Positions 8,686-17,465 of a stretch of DNA of 64,000 bases are shown piece after piece (position 1 is the stretch's first letter; every line of letters starts with the position of its first letter). The translations under genes and the position numbers were made by a program. The notes beneath the pieces are model-generated. The model was not told the DNA's origin, searched no databases, and saw nothing but the letters and a program-made list of their open reading frames with translations. Origin of the DNA: Bacteroides sp. (lineage in GTDB: Bacteria; Bacteroidota; Bacteroidia; Bacteroidales; Bacteroidaceae); the NCBI GenBank assembly GCA_021202275.1, contig JAJQDI010000028.1:129347-193346 (forward strand), in the 5' to 3' direction.

Positions 8686-10533
8686 TCAATCTGCTGTATC
8701 CCACCATACGGGATAAGAATTGATCGTTTTTTCAAGCGCTTCAGGATTGGATGCCTGATGATTGATAGAATTCCTGTCTTTTTCATGAGAACAATGCTGG
8801 AATCTGCGGAACCAGTAACGTTCGTTATTCGGATCACTGGAAGTATAATGTAATGCACTTTCTGCATCAAATTCTCCGGGACGTCCGTAATCCGGATACA
8901 CAACGCCATAATCTTTGATATTACCTGCACTGTAGTTGAATCGTCTCATATCGTTGAAGTTTTCCAATGTATAAGACAAAGCAATAAATTTCTGCTGCAT
9001 GATTTTGGCCATTGTAAGTTCACTTTCATTTTGTGCAACGGCTGTACTGGAGAGAAAATCGTTTATAGCACTTTCCGGGATGACCTGTTTGCCATAAATA
9101 CTCTGATCATACTCTTCCAGCTTTTCATTCATCAGTTCCATATGTGCACGTATTCCTTTTTTGTATTCGGTCAGTGCTTGTCCTTTCTGACCCAGCCGGA
9201 AATAACATTCAGCTTTTATGAAACAAATTTCAGGGTAACACATCAGATGTGAGGGACCGTCGGCTCTGGTGTAGAATGTTCCGGTAGAGATCACGCGTTT
9301 GGATATTCCATATTCGCGATCTGCGATGTATCGGTCATCATTCACATCTCCCGGTTTGTTTGTACTGGAAAGATTTCCTGCATAATAAGAGTAAATCGGT
9401 ATATATATCGAATCTCCTTTTCTTGCCTCTTCTGTTGTGGCAGAAGCCCAGATGTCCTGTTCGGGATTTAAAATGGTTCCGTTTAAAAAATTTATTGCTG
9501 TCTCTGTACTGGAAGCGTATACACTGAAACTTACCGGTCCTCCCTGGGTACGTATATTGCTGTACATGTCTACTCCTTCTGTAAGGCGATATTCGAGTTC
9601 CCCGTTCTCATTCATAAATTGGCCACTTGGCGCCAGTAAAGTAGTACGTGGATCCAAGACCTCGCTTCCTCCAGTAAATGTATTTTTCAACAAATCCATA
9701 TACCACTTAGACATTCTTACGTCTGTGCTGGAGCCCAGATTTTGATGTTGTAACGAACGTAGAGCGGCTTCCTGAGTATTGGTCGGATTGATATATCGCA
9801 TCACTGTATTGTCTGCGTTGGACTGGGGAGCTTTTTGTAATACATCTAAAACTTCTTGCGGATCAAAATGGTTTTTCTTTGATGCTTTCAGCAACCAACG
9901 TGCTTTTAGCCCATGAGCCAGTTTCAGCCATTTATCCGTATCTCCATTGTGCCAGAGATCACCATCAGCAAGAGGTTCGGCTGTACTTTCTTGTGTCTTT
10001 TGCAGGTTATTTATGGCTTCTTCAAGCATTTCCATACAACCATAATATATCGTTTCCCCATCATCAAACTTGGGAGTAATATTGGTACCTAAAGCTTCTG
10101 TATAAGGCATTTCGCCATATAGATCCGTCATGATCATGAATCCCCAGGCATGTATAAGTTGTCCTACCCCTAAATAATGCCATGCACCCAGTTCTTCACA
10201 CTTATCGAACAGGTCGGGCAGATTCGCGGCTGTATATACAAACCATGCCTGATAGGGCCATGTGGTGGAAGCTATATCGGGTCGCCATTTAATGATATAG
10301 TCATTGTATGTTGTTCCATTTATTTTTGTTATGTTGCCGGTAATCCAGGATCCTCTTGTTCCTGATGAATCATAACAATCGACAAATTGTGTCAGAATAG
10401 ATCTCAGGCGTAAAGAGGGTAGCGGAACAGTGTTGTTGGGTGTATCCGGATCGTCATTTATATCCAGATAATCGGAACATGCATTGCACATAAGTGCAAT
10501 GATTAAGCAGTAAATGTATGTAAGCTTTTTCAT
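8686..10533 (-). CDS. SusD/RagB-family outer-membrane lipoprotein (leftward pair)
   Basis: A 615-residue lipoprotein: MKKLTYIYCLIIALMCNAC is a type II signal with lipobox Cys, and the SusD-like opening SDYLDINDDPDTPNN follows. The TPR-like helical scaffold and late signature regions (CYPEICFIKAECYFRLGQKGQALTEYKKGI and FIALSYTLENFNDMRRFNYS) are typical of the SusD-like_2 subfamily. It lies 28 bases downstream of the leftward SusC, with which it would form the lid of a SusCD transport complex at the cell surface. The substrate (a glycan or peptide) cannot be deduced because no hydrolase genes are linked. It is paralogous to the SusD at 17466. Confidence 0.94.
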   Translation of the reverse strand: MKKLTYIYCLIIALMCNACSDYLDINDDPDTPNNTVPLPSLRLRSILTQFVDCYDSSGTRGSWITGNITKINGTTYNDYIIKWRPDIASTTWPYQAWFVYTAANLPDLFDKCEELGAWHYLGVGQLIHAWGFMIMTDLYGEMPYTEALGTNITPKFDDGETIYYGCMEMLEEAINNLQKTQESTAEPLADGDLWHNGDTDKWLKLAHGLKARWLLKASKKNHFDPQEVLDVLQKAPQSNADNTVMRYINPTNTQEAALRSLQHQNLGSSTDVRMSKWYMDLLKNTFTGGSEVLDPRTTLLAPSGQFMNENGELEYRLTEGVDMYSNIRTQGGPVSFSVYASSTETAINFLNGTILNPEQDIWASATTEEARKGDSIYIPIYSYYAGNLSSTNKPGDVNDDRYIADREYGISKRVISTGTFYTRADGPSHLMCYPEICFIKAECYFRLGQKGQALTEYKKGIRAHMELMNEKLEEYDQSIYGKQVIPESAINDFLSSTAVAQNESELTMAKIMQQKFIALSYTLENFNDMRRFNYSAGNIKDYGVVYPDYGRPGEFDAESALHYTSSDPNNERYWFRRFQHCSHEKDRNSINHQASNPEALEKTINSYPVWWDTAD

Positions 10534-10561
10534 ATTTCTGTATTTTATCAGTCAGTAATAA

Positions 10562-13500
10562 TCAGAAAGTAACATTGATGCCGAATGACATGCTGGCTGT
10601 TGCGGGAACGCCACAGTAATCAATACCTACCGAACTGGAGCCTATGGCACCGGCTCCCGCAGCACTCGTTTCCGGATCCATTCCTTTGTAATTGGTCCAC
10701 AACCATAGATTTGTTCCGGTAATATTGGCAGATAGTGCTTTGATCACTCCTGTTTTGCTCAGTAACTTTTTAGGAACGTTGTAGCTCAAAGAAAGAGATC
10801 GCAGACGCAGCCAGTTTGTTTTCGTCATGAAATTCGCAGATTCTACTCTGTAATGGTTTGTCCAATATTCATAGATGATTGCTTTTCCACTTTTGGCATT
10901 TCCATCCGTAGCTGATACTTCCTGACCGTAATCCATATTGTTATAGTACTTGTCAGCACTGAACGAATAATTAGCTGGAGTATAGATTGTATTTCCATTT
11001 CCGTCCTGGGATGCTGTTACTCCCTGAATGGTGAGTGACTCCCGGTTTTCAGTTCGTTTGCTATTGCCATAACCAGTCATAAAATAGTCCGTACCATTAT
11101 ATATATGACCTCCTACCCGGAAATCAAAAAGTATCGATAATGACCAGTCTTTATAGGTAAATGTATTGTTGAATCCTCCCAATAACTTTGGCTCTCTGTT
11201 ACCGATCTGATAACCTGTACCACTGTCACTGGTAGGCATACCTGTATCCGCATTCAATATCACATTTCCATTGGGGTCTCTTGACCATTGCGAACCGGAT
11301 ATAGCCATAAAATCTCCTCCGTTAAAGGATGCTGCGGCAGCATTTCCAACCTGTACATCAGTTACGTATAATATTTCCAGTCCCTCCAATAGATTGTGCA
11401 CTTTGCCACGGTTGCCGGATAGGTTGATGGTAGATTCCCACATGAAGTTTCTATTCTGAACAGGAATACCTGTGATGGATAATTCCATTCCTTTGTTGGT
11501 GATATCTGCAGCATTGGTTGTCATAAATATATATCCGGATGCCTGACTGGTGCGTGGACTCAGGAGCTGATTATAACTTTTGTTTGTATAATATGTATAA
11601 TCAAATCCGATCCGGCCATTTAAAAATCGCATTTCCAGCCCGAATTCGGTAGATTCTGTGGTTTCCGGTATCAATCCGGGATTTCCTTTGGTCCAACCGT
11701 TTCTCAAACTTGTGTCACCAATCGTTAACTCAGGTGCTTCCAGATAAGTATTTGTAACGTATGGATCTGCATCTTTTCCTACTTTAGCCCAGGATGCGCG
11801 TATTTTACCAAAAGACAGAATGTGGTTGTCTGGTAATAACTCTGTGAATACAAGTGCACCTCCTACCGATGGATAGAAAAAAGAACGGCTGTCTTTTGGA
11901 AGGGTAGATGACCAGTCATTTCGTCCGGTTACTGTGAGGTATGCCAGACTTTTATATCCGATCCGGAATTCTCCATACGCACCTACAAGGCGTTTACGGC
12001 TTCTGTTTTGTGTGATAAGGCGATCAGCATCTGCGACATTCGACATAGAATAAAAATTCTCTACTACAAAATTTGACCCCATTCGTCTGTTGGTAGTCCC
12101 TTTGGTATCTTCAATTGAGTTTCCCAACAATAAATTCAGATCGAAATCTCCTATGTTTTTCTTGAAATTCATCATCAGATTCGATGTAAGATATTCATAA
12201 GTGTAGTCGCTTTCACTTAACATCCCATTCTGCCAGTCTTCTTTTACACCTGATCCGGCTTCTATCAAACGCCTGGTTTCGGTAGTATAGCGATCTGTAC
12301 CGGCTGTATAGGAAATATTCCACCAATCAAATAAGTCAAAATTCAGATTGATATTGCCTGTGAAACGTGTTGTTTTATCCGTCACTTTGTTTTTATTTAC
12401 GATCCAATATGGGTTGTCAATATCATCTTTCAATAACTGATCCGGGAAAAGACGGTATTTACTTCCATCTTCATTTTTCCACAATTGCATGTTTTCACTA
12501 CGTGGCCAACGATATACAGATTCTAAAGCTCCTATACCACCCGATAGGTATAATCCTCCACTGGTCAGAGATTTTTGAGCATCCGCTACAGAATAGGCAA
12601 CATTTGCTCCAACTGTCAACTTACCATATTTTTGTTCTCCATTGAAGCGGAACGTGTTTTTTGTATATCCGGTTTCCGGAACAATCCCTTCCTGATTGTA
12701 TCGGGAAGCAGATAAATAGAAACTGCTGTTCTCACTTCCCCCTGAAATACTGACATTGTTGTCCCATGTAGTAGAGTTCTGAAAAAAATCTGCAATGTTG
12801 TTGTAGATTTTCTCTCCACTGCCAAACTTTTCTCCCCATGATTCCAGGACCCCAACTTCCGTCAGTATACCAGAATCCGAATACTTACCTCTTTTGTACG
12901 TTGATTGCTGTTCAGGAAGACGATTTGCCCATGCAGTAGATAGTTTGGAACTTACATTCACTTCTACCCGTCCTTCTTTTCCTTTTTTAGTAGTAATAAT
13001 GATCACTCCCGCGGCAGCCCGGGATCCATAGAGTGCAGCTGCAGCCGGTCCTTTTAGAATAGACATACTTTCCACATCTTCCGGATTGATATCCATGACA
13101 CGGTTGCTGTATGTCGAATTTGTTGACTGAGCTCCGTCAAATGCACTATCTCCACCGATGTCTGTACTGTTATCATATATGATACCGTCTACAATAAACA
13201 GAGGCTGATTGTCACGTTCCAGGGAAGTTCCACCACGGATAATGATACTTGCGCCCGCTCCTGCTCCACCACCACCTTGGGTTACGTTAACACCAGCGAT
13301 TTTACCTGCTAATGAATTGATAATATTAGGACTTTTGTTCTTAAGAAGCTCTTCACTCTGAATGTCTTGTACAGCATACCCCAAGGCTTTCTTTTCTTTT
13401 TTAATACCCATTGCAGTAACAATAACTTCTCCAAGTAACTGAGCATCTTCTATCAATACAATGGAATAAAATGAAGCGGTCCCAATGGTTATTTCTTTTT

Positions 13501-13792
13501 TAGTATACCCCATATAAGAGACTACCAACATGGTACCTGTCTCCGCATTTATAGAAAATTCTCCATTTATATCCGTTACAGTACCGTTAGAAGTTCCTTT
13601 TGCCAATACACTGGCACCAATAATTGGATCACCATTTGTGTCTGTTACTTTTCCCGTAATTTCTCTGCTTTGCTGAGTTCCTTCAGAACTTACTACATTC
13701 TGATTGTCGGTTGCATATACTCTATTTGGTACAAACAACCCCAAACCAGCAAACAAAACCAACGATAGACATAAAATTCTTTTCATAAGCAT
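10562..13792 (-). CDS. SusC/RagA-family TonB-linked outer-membrane importer (leftward, expressed orientation)
   Basis: A 1076-residue SusC. The order is signal peptide (MKRILCLSLVLFAGLGLFVPNRVYA), carboxypeptidase-regulatory-like domain (about residues 43-115, ending in VEVSYMGY-type sequence), a TonB-box-like region (LGEVIVTAMGIKK), a plug domain (AGVNVTQGGGGAGAGASIIIRGG and GPAAAALYGSRAAAGVIIITTKKG) and the barrel, ending in Phe (FGINVTF). An alternative start is Met3. A -7 box TAAGTTTG lies about 23 bases upstream. Codons 35-41 (SSEGTQQ) sit in the left copy of a perfect inverted repeat shared with the divergent susC. All sequence upstream of that repeat, including promoter and signal peptide, is in the potentially invertible segment. 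Confidence 0.95.
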   Translation of the reverse strand: MLMKRILCLSLVLFAGLGLFVPNRVYATDNQNVVSSEGTQQSREITGKVTDTNGDPIIGASVLAKGTSNGTVTDINGEFSINAETGTMLVVSYMGYTKKEITIGTASFYSIVLIEDAQLLGEVIVTAMGIKKEKKALGYAVQDIQSEELLKNKSPNIINSLAGKIAGVNVTQGGGGAGAGASIIIRGGTSLERDNQPLFIVDGIIYDNSTDIGGDSAFDGAQSTNSTYSNRVMDINPEDVESMSILKGPAAAALYGSRAAAGVIIITTKKGKEGRVEVNVSSKLSTAWANRLPEQQSTYKRGKYSDSGILTEVGVLESWGEKFGSGEKIYNNIADFFQNSTTWDNNVSISGGSENSSFYLSASRYNQEGIVPETGYTKNTFRFNGEQKYGKLTVGANVAYSVADAQKSLTSGGLYLSGGIGALESVYRWPRSENMQLWKNEDGSKYRLFPDQLLKDDIDNPYWIVNKNKVTDKTTRFTGNINLNFDLFDWWNISYTAGTDRYTTETRRLIEAGSGVKEDWQNGMLSESDYTYEYLTSNLMMNFKKNIGDFDLNLLLGNSIEDTKGTTNRRMGSNFVVENFYSMSNVADADRLITQNRSRKRLVGAYGEFRIGYKSLAYLTVTGRNDWSSTLPKDSRSFFYPSVGGALVFTELLPDNHILSFGKIRASWAKVGKDADPYVTNTYLEAPELTIGDTSLRNGWTKGNPGLIPETTESTEFGLEMRFLNGRIGFDYTYYTNKSYNQLLSPRTSQASGYIFMTTNAADITNKGMELSITGIPVQNRNFMWESTINLSGNRGKVHNLLEGLEILYVTDVQVGNAAAASFNGGDFMAISGSQWSRDPNGNVILNADTGMPTSDSGTGYQIGNREPKLLGGFNNTFTYKDWSLSILFDFRVGGHIYNGTDYFMTGYGNSKRTENRESLTIQGVTASQDGNGNTIYTPANYSFSADKYYNNMDYGQEVSATDGNAKSGKAIIYEYWTNHYRVESANFMTKTNWLRLRSLSLSYNVPKKLLSKTGVIKALSANITGTNLWLWTNYKGMDPETSAAGAGAIGSSSVGIDYCGVPATASMSFGINVTF
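13670..13692 (-). repeat. Left inverted repeat of the putative invertible susC switch
   Basis: 23 bases identical to the reverse complement of 14323-14345. The repeat lies inside the coding start of the leftward susC. It contains a palindromic core AGTTC-N5-GAACT (13676-13690) shaped like paired recombinase half-sites. The susC sequences diverge on both sides of the repeat. Confidence 0.85.
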
Positions 13793-14322
13793 TGTGTTAT
13801 TTTGGGTTTATTTGCAAACTTATGAAATATTTTAGAAACATAAGACTAAAGAAGCATAAACAACTATTAATATTCCTAAAAATCATTTAGATAATGACCC
13901 TGATTGTTGTAAGTAGCATATTGATATTGAGGGTTTAATATTTATAATAAATTTCCAAATTAGCCTCTATTTTAGAAGAAAAATGTCAAAAGTATACTAA
14001 AAATAGAACGTTATGATTCTTAGAGCATGATAATAATCTGGTCAAAACAATTATAATCAAAGAAATAAACCTTGTATGTCTAAATTTTGATTAATAATAA
14101 ATAAAAAGTATCCTGCAGCATTAAATTTAACCAAAATTAAGTTTTCATATTTACGTATAGCTCATTATAAAAAGCAGAAACTACCAAATATAGTTTACGA
14201 GAATAAATTCTTAACTTCATACCATATCATATAAATTGCAATAAAACAAAGATTTAACTAAATCAGACATATTAAAATGAAAACTTCTTTAAAGAACAAT
14301 TCCTTTTATAATCGCTCTCTGA
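13693..14322. mobile_element. Putative 630-bp invertible promoter/signal-peptide cassette
   Basis: The segment between the 23-bp inverted repeats. It contains, in the minus direction, the -7 promoter box (13815-13822), the start codon and the whole signal peptide of the leftward susC. At the other end it contains an ATG and 15 codons without any hydrophobic segment, fused to the rightward susC. Most of the rest (13823-14276) is AT-rich and shows no gene. Inversion would exchange the two amino-terminal modules and keep the reading frame, because both genes read the repeat in the same frame. No recombinase gene is present in the window, so one acting in trans would be needed. Confidence 0.72.
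13815..13822 (-). promoter_or_regulatory. Promoter -7 box inside the invertible segment
   Basis: TAAGTTTG on the minus strand fits TAnnTTTG and lies about 23 bases before the leftward susC start. I found no equivalent exact box pointing toward the rightward susC. Confidence 0.65.
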
Positions 14323-17300
14323 TAAGTTCTGAAGGAACTCAGCAAGCTAAACCTGTAACGGGAATAGTTACAGACTCAAAAGGAGAACCTATCATTGGTG
14401 CAAGCATATTGGAGAAGGGTACACCCAATGGTACGGTTACCAATATAAACGGAGAATTTTCTATCCAGGCAACAACCGGTAGCACATTAGTGGTTTCCTA
14501 TATCGGTTATATGAGAAAAGAAATTACAATTGGTACCGCTTCCGCCTATTCCATTACCCTGGAAGAAGATGCGCAGACTCTGGGTGAAGTTGTAGTAACT
14601 GCTATGGGTATTAAAAAGGAGCGCAAAGCCCTTGGGTATTCCATACAGGATGTAGGTAGTGAAGAGTTGACGAGAAACAAAACTTCTAATGTATTGAATT
14701 CATTAAGTGGTAAGATCGCGGGTGTAAACATCGCTCAGTCCGGAGGTTCGGCAGGTGCGGGAGCCCAGATCGTATTGCGTGGAGGTACCTCTCTGGAGCG
14801 TGACAATCAGCCGTTGTTTGTGGTAGACGGAGTGATCTATGACAACTCTACTCCCCTGGGAGGAGACAGTGGTTTTGATGGGGCACAACGTACGGCTACC
14901 TCTTTCGGTAACCGTCTGATGGACATTAATCCGGAAGATATTGAGAATATGTCTGTATTGAAAGGACCGGCTGCCGCTGCACTATACGGTTCGCGTGCTG
15001 CCGCGGGAGTGATTATCATCACTACCAAAAAAGGAAATACGGACGGTACAACGGAAGTGACTATTAGTAGTAAACTGACCACTTCCTGGGCCAACCGGCT
15101 GCCGGAACAGCAGCGTACCTATAAAAGAGGGGAGTACCTGGAAAATGACAATCTGAATACAGATTGGACCTATTATTCCTGGGGAGAGAAGTTTGGCAGC
15201 GGAGAGAAAGTCTATAACAACATAAGCGACTTTTTCAAGACAGGAGCCAGTTATGACAATACAGTGACCGTGTCCGGAGGTAGCCAGGCCGGTAGTTTTT
15301 ATCTGTCGGTAGCCCGTTTCGACCAGACGGGTATTGTGCCGAAAACAGGATTTGATAAGACTACCTTCCGTTTCAACGGAGATCGCCATTATGGTAACTT
15401 TACCGTTGCGGCAAACGTGGCTTTCTCTGTGTCAAGTACAGACAAAACATTGACATCAAGCGGATTGTGGGACGCGGCCAGCAACGGAGCTATGGAGACG
15501 GTTTATACCTGGGCCAGAAGTGAGGATATGAAGCATTATCTGAATGAGGATGGTAGCAAATACCGTATTTTCCAGTCCCTGGATCCTTCCAATGATAAAC
15601 TCGCAGATGATCAGGAGAATCCTTACTGGATCATCCATAAAAACAAGATGACGGATAAAACAACACGTTTTACGGGTTCTGTGGCACCCAGTTATAAAAT
15701 TACGGATTGGTTGCATGTAAATTACAGGGTAGGCCTTGACCGTTATACGACCAATGACTATACCTATATCGCGGCGGGAGGAGCTGTGAAAGATACCTAT
15801 CAGGATGGCCGCTTATCTACCAGTGATCTTACGTATGAATATCTGACTTCGAACCTGATTGTTACGGCCAATCAGAAGGTAGGTGACTTTGATCTGAACC
15901 TTCTGGTCGGACAGTCTGCGGAAGATACGAAAGTGATGCGGGAGCGCCGCACAGGATATAAATTTGAAGTTCCTGACTTTGCGAGTTTTGAAAACATAGA
16001 CGATTCCAGAAAGTTCTTTGAATCTTATTCATCCAGAAAAAGATTGATGGGAGTATATGGAGAGTTTAGGGCCGCGTATAAAAGTCTGGCTTATATCACA
16101 GTGACCGGACGCAACGACTGGACCTCTACGCTGCCTACCAGCAATCGCTCTTATTTTTATCCTTCGGTAAGCGGTAGTTTGGTTTTCAGCGAACTATTGC
16201 CGGAAAATGAGATCCTGTCTTTTGGTAAGATACGTGCTTCCTGGGCGCGGGTAGGTAAGGATACCGACGCGTATGCGTTGGAGACGGCTTTGTGGTCGCC
16301 CCGCTCATTCCTCTCCGGAGTAGGAACCGGTAACAGCTGGACCAAAGGCAATCCGAATCTGAAACCGGAGATCACTGAATCTACGGAATTAGGACTGGAA
16401 ATGCGTTTCCTGCAAGGTCGCCTGGGCTTCGATCTCACTTATTATACCAACAACAGTAAGAACCAGATCGTATCTCCTCGTCTGAGCCAGACGAACGGGT
16501 ATATCATGTACTCCAACAATATTGGTAATGTATATAATAAAGGTATGGAGTTGGCTATATCCGCACAGCCTGTCCGTACCAGAGACTGGAGCTGGGACAT
16601 GATGCTGAATGTAGCCGGTAACCGGGGTACGGTGAAGAATCTGCTGCAGGGAATGGAATTGTTGTATGTAACGGATGTGCAGATCGGCGGGGCTAAGGCA
16701 GCTTCTGTAGACGGTGGTAAATTCATGGCCCTGACCGGATATGCCTGGAACCGTGATGACGATGGCAATGTGATCCTGAGTGCGGATGGTATGCCTACCT
16801 ATTCCAGTGACGCGACTCAGTATATCGGTAATCGTGAACCGACTTTCAGCGGAGGTTTCAGCAACAATATTCAATATAAGAACTGGAGTTTGTCTCTGAT
16901 GCTGGATTTCCGGGTAGGAGGACTGATATATAACGGAACCGACTATTACATGACTACGTATGGTATGAGCAAGCGTACAGAGAATCGCGATAAGATCGTA
17001 CTGGAAGGGATTGTTGTAGGTGATGACGGGAAATATGTTCCGAAAACATTTGCGTATGAAGCAGGTAAAACCTATCAGATAGGTGATACGGAGCGAACAG
17101 GAGAATATATGATCCAGGAATACTATTCCAAGTATTACAATAAAGAGGCTTCTCATTTTTCGACGAAAACAAACTGGTTGCGTCTGCGCGGTATCTCTCT
17201 TTCCTATTCGATACCAACGACAGCACTGGCAAAAACCAAATTCATAAAAGGTTGCACCTTCTCTCTGGCGGGTGATAATCTGTTGGTGTGGACCAATTAC

Positions 17301-17426
17301 AAAGGACTTGATCCGGAGAATAGTGTGGCAGGGTCGGGAGTGACCGGTTCCAGCTCTACCGGAATCGATTATTGCGGTGTGCCCAGTACGGCAAGTATGT
17401 CTTTCGGGGTAAATCTGAGATTCTGA
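14277..17426 (+). CDS. SusC/RagA-family importer lacking a signal peptide (rightward, apparently OFF orientation)
   Basis: A 1049-residue SusC paralogue with regulatory-like domain, plug (AGVNIAQSGGSAGAGAQIVLRGG) and barrel ending in FGVNLRF. The barrel looks intact. The amino terminus is abnormal: MKTSLKNNSFYNRSLISSEGTQQ has no hydrophobic core, an in-frame stop lies 18 bases upstream of the ATG (14256-14258), and no start in between restores a signal. Without one the protein could not reach the outer membrane. Similarity to the leftward SusC begins exactly at the shared inverted repeat (SSEGTQQ). The simplest reading is a silent gene that receives promoter and signal peptide on DNA inversion; a permanently broken gene is the alternative. 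Confidence 0.9.
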   Translation: MKTSLKNNSFYNRSLISSEGTQQAKPVTGIVTDSKGEPIIGASILEKGTPNGTVTNINGEFSIQATTGSTLVVSYIGYMRKEITIGTASAYSITLEEDAQTLGEVVVTAMGIKKERKALGYSIQDVGSEELTRNKTSNVLNSLSGKIAGVNIAQSGGSAGAGAQIVLRGGTSLERDNQPLFVVDGVIYDNSTPLGGDSGFDGAQRTATSFGNRLMDINPEDIENMSVLKGPAAAALYGSRAAAGVIIITTKKGNTDGTTEVTISSKLTTSWANRLPEQQRTYKRGEYLENDNLNTDWTYYSWGEKFGSGEKVYNNISDFFKTGASYDNTVTVSGGSQAGSFYLSVARFDQTGIVPKTGFDKTTFRFNGDRHYGNFTVAANVAFSVSSTDKTLTSSGLWDAASNGAMETVYTWARSEDMKHYLNEDGSKYRIFQSLDPSNDKLADDQENPYWIIHKNKMTDKTTRFTGSVAPSYKITDWLHVNYRVGLDRYTTNDYTYIAAGGAVKDTYQDGRLSTSDLTYEYLTSNLIVTANQKVGDFDLNLLVGQSAEDTKVMRERRTGYKFEVPDFASFENIDDSRKFFESYSSRKRLMGVYGEFRAAYKSLAYITVTGRNDWTSTLPTSNRSYFYPSVSGSLVFSELLPENEILSFGKIRASWARVGKDTDAYALETALWSPRSFLSGVGTGNSWTKGNPNLKPEITESTELGLEMRFLQGRLGFDLTYYTNNSKNQIVSPRLSQTNGYIMYSNNIGNVYNKGMELAISAQPVRTRDWSWDMMLNVAGNRGTVKNLLQGMELLYVTDVQIGGAKAASVDGGKFMALTGYAWNRDDDGNVILSADGMPTYSSDATQYIGNREPTFSGGFSNNIQYKNWSLSLMLDFRVGGLIYNGTDYYMTTYGMSKRTENRDKIVLEGIVVGDDGKYVPKTFAYEAGKTYQIGDTERTGEYMIQEYYSKYYNKEASHFSTKTNWLRLRGISLSYSIPTTALAKTKFIKGCTFSLAGDNLLVWTNYKGLDPENSVAGSGVTGSSSTGIDYCGVPSTASMSFGVNLRF
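14323..14345 (+). repeat. Right inverted repeat of the putative invertible susC switch
   Basis: Perfect 23-base match, in inverse orientation, to 13670-13692. The palindromic core AGTTC-N5-GAACT occupies 14325-14339. It is read as codons for SSEGTQQ in the same frame as the other copy. Confidence 0.85.
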
Positions 17427-17465
17427 TAGGCTCAAATGTATGTGTAATATCAAAAAAAGAAGTAT

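Noticed and set aside
16389..17453. 354-codon open frame opposite the rightward susC
   Set aside because: Shadow of the susC reading frame; composition is that of an antisense frame and no domain is seen.
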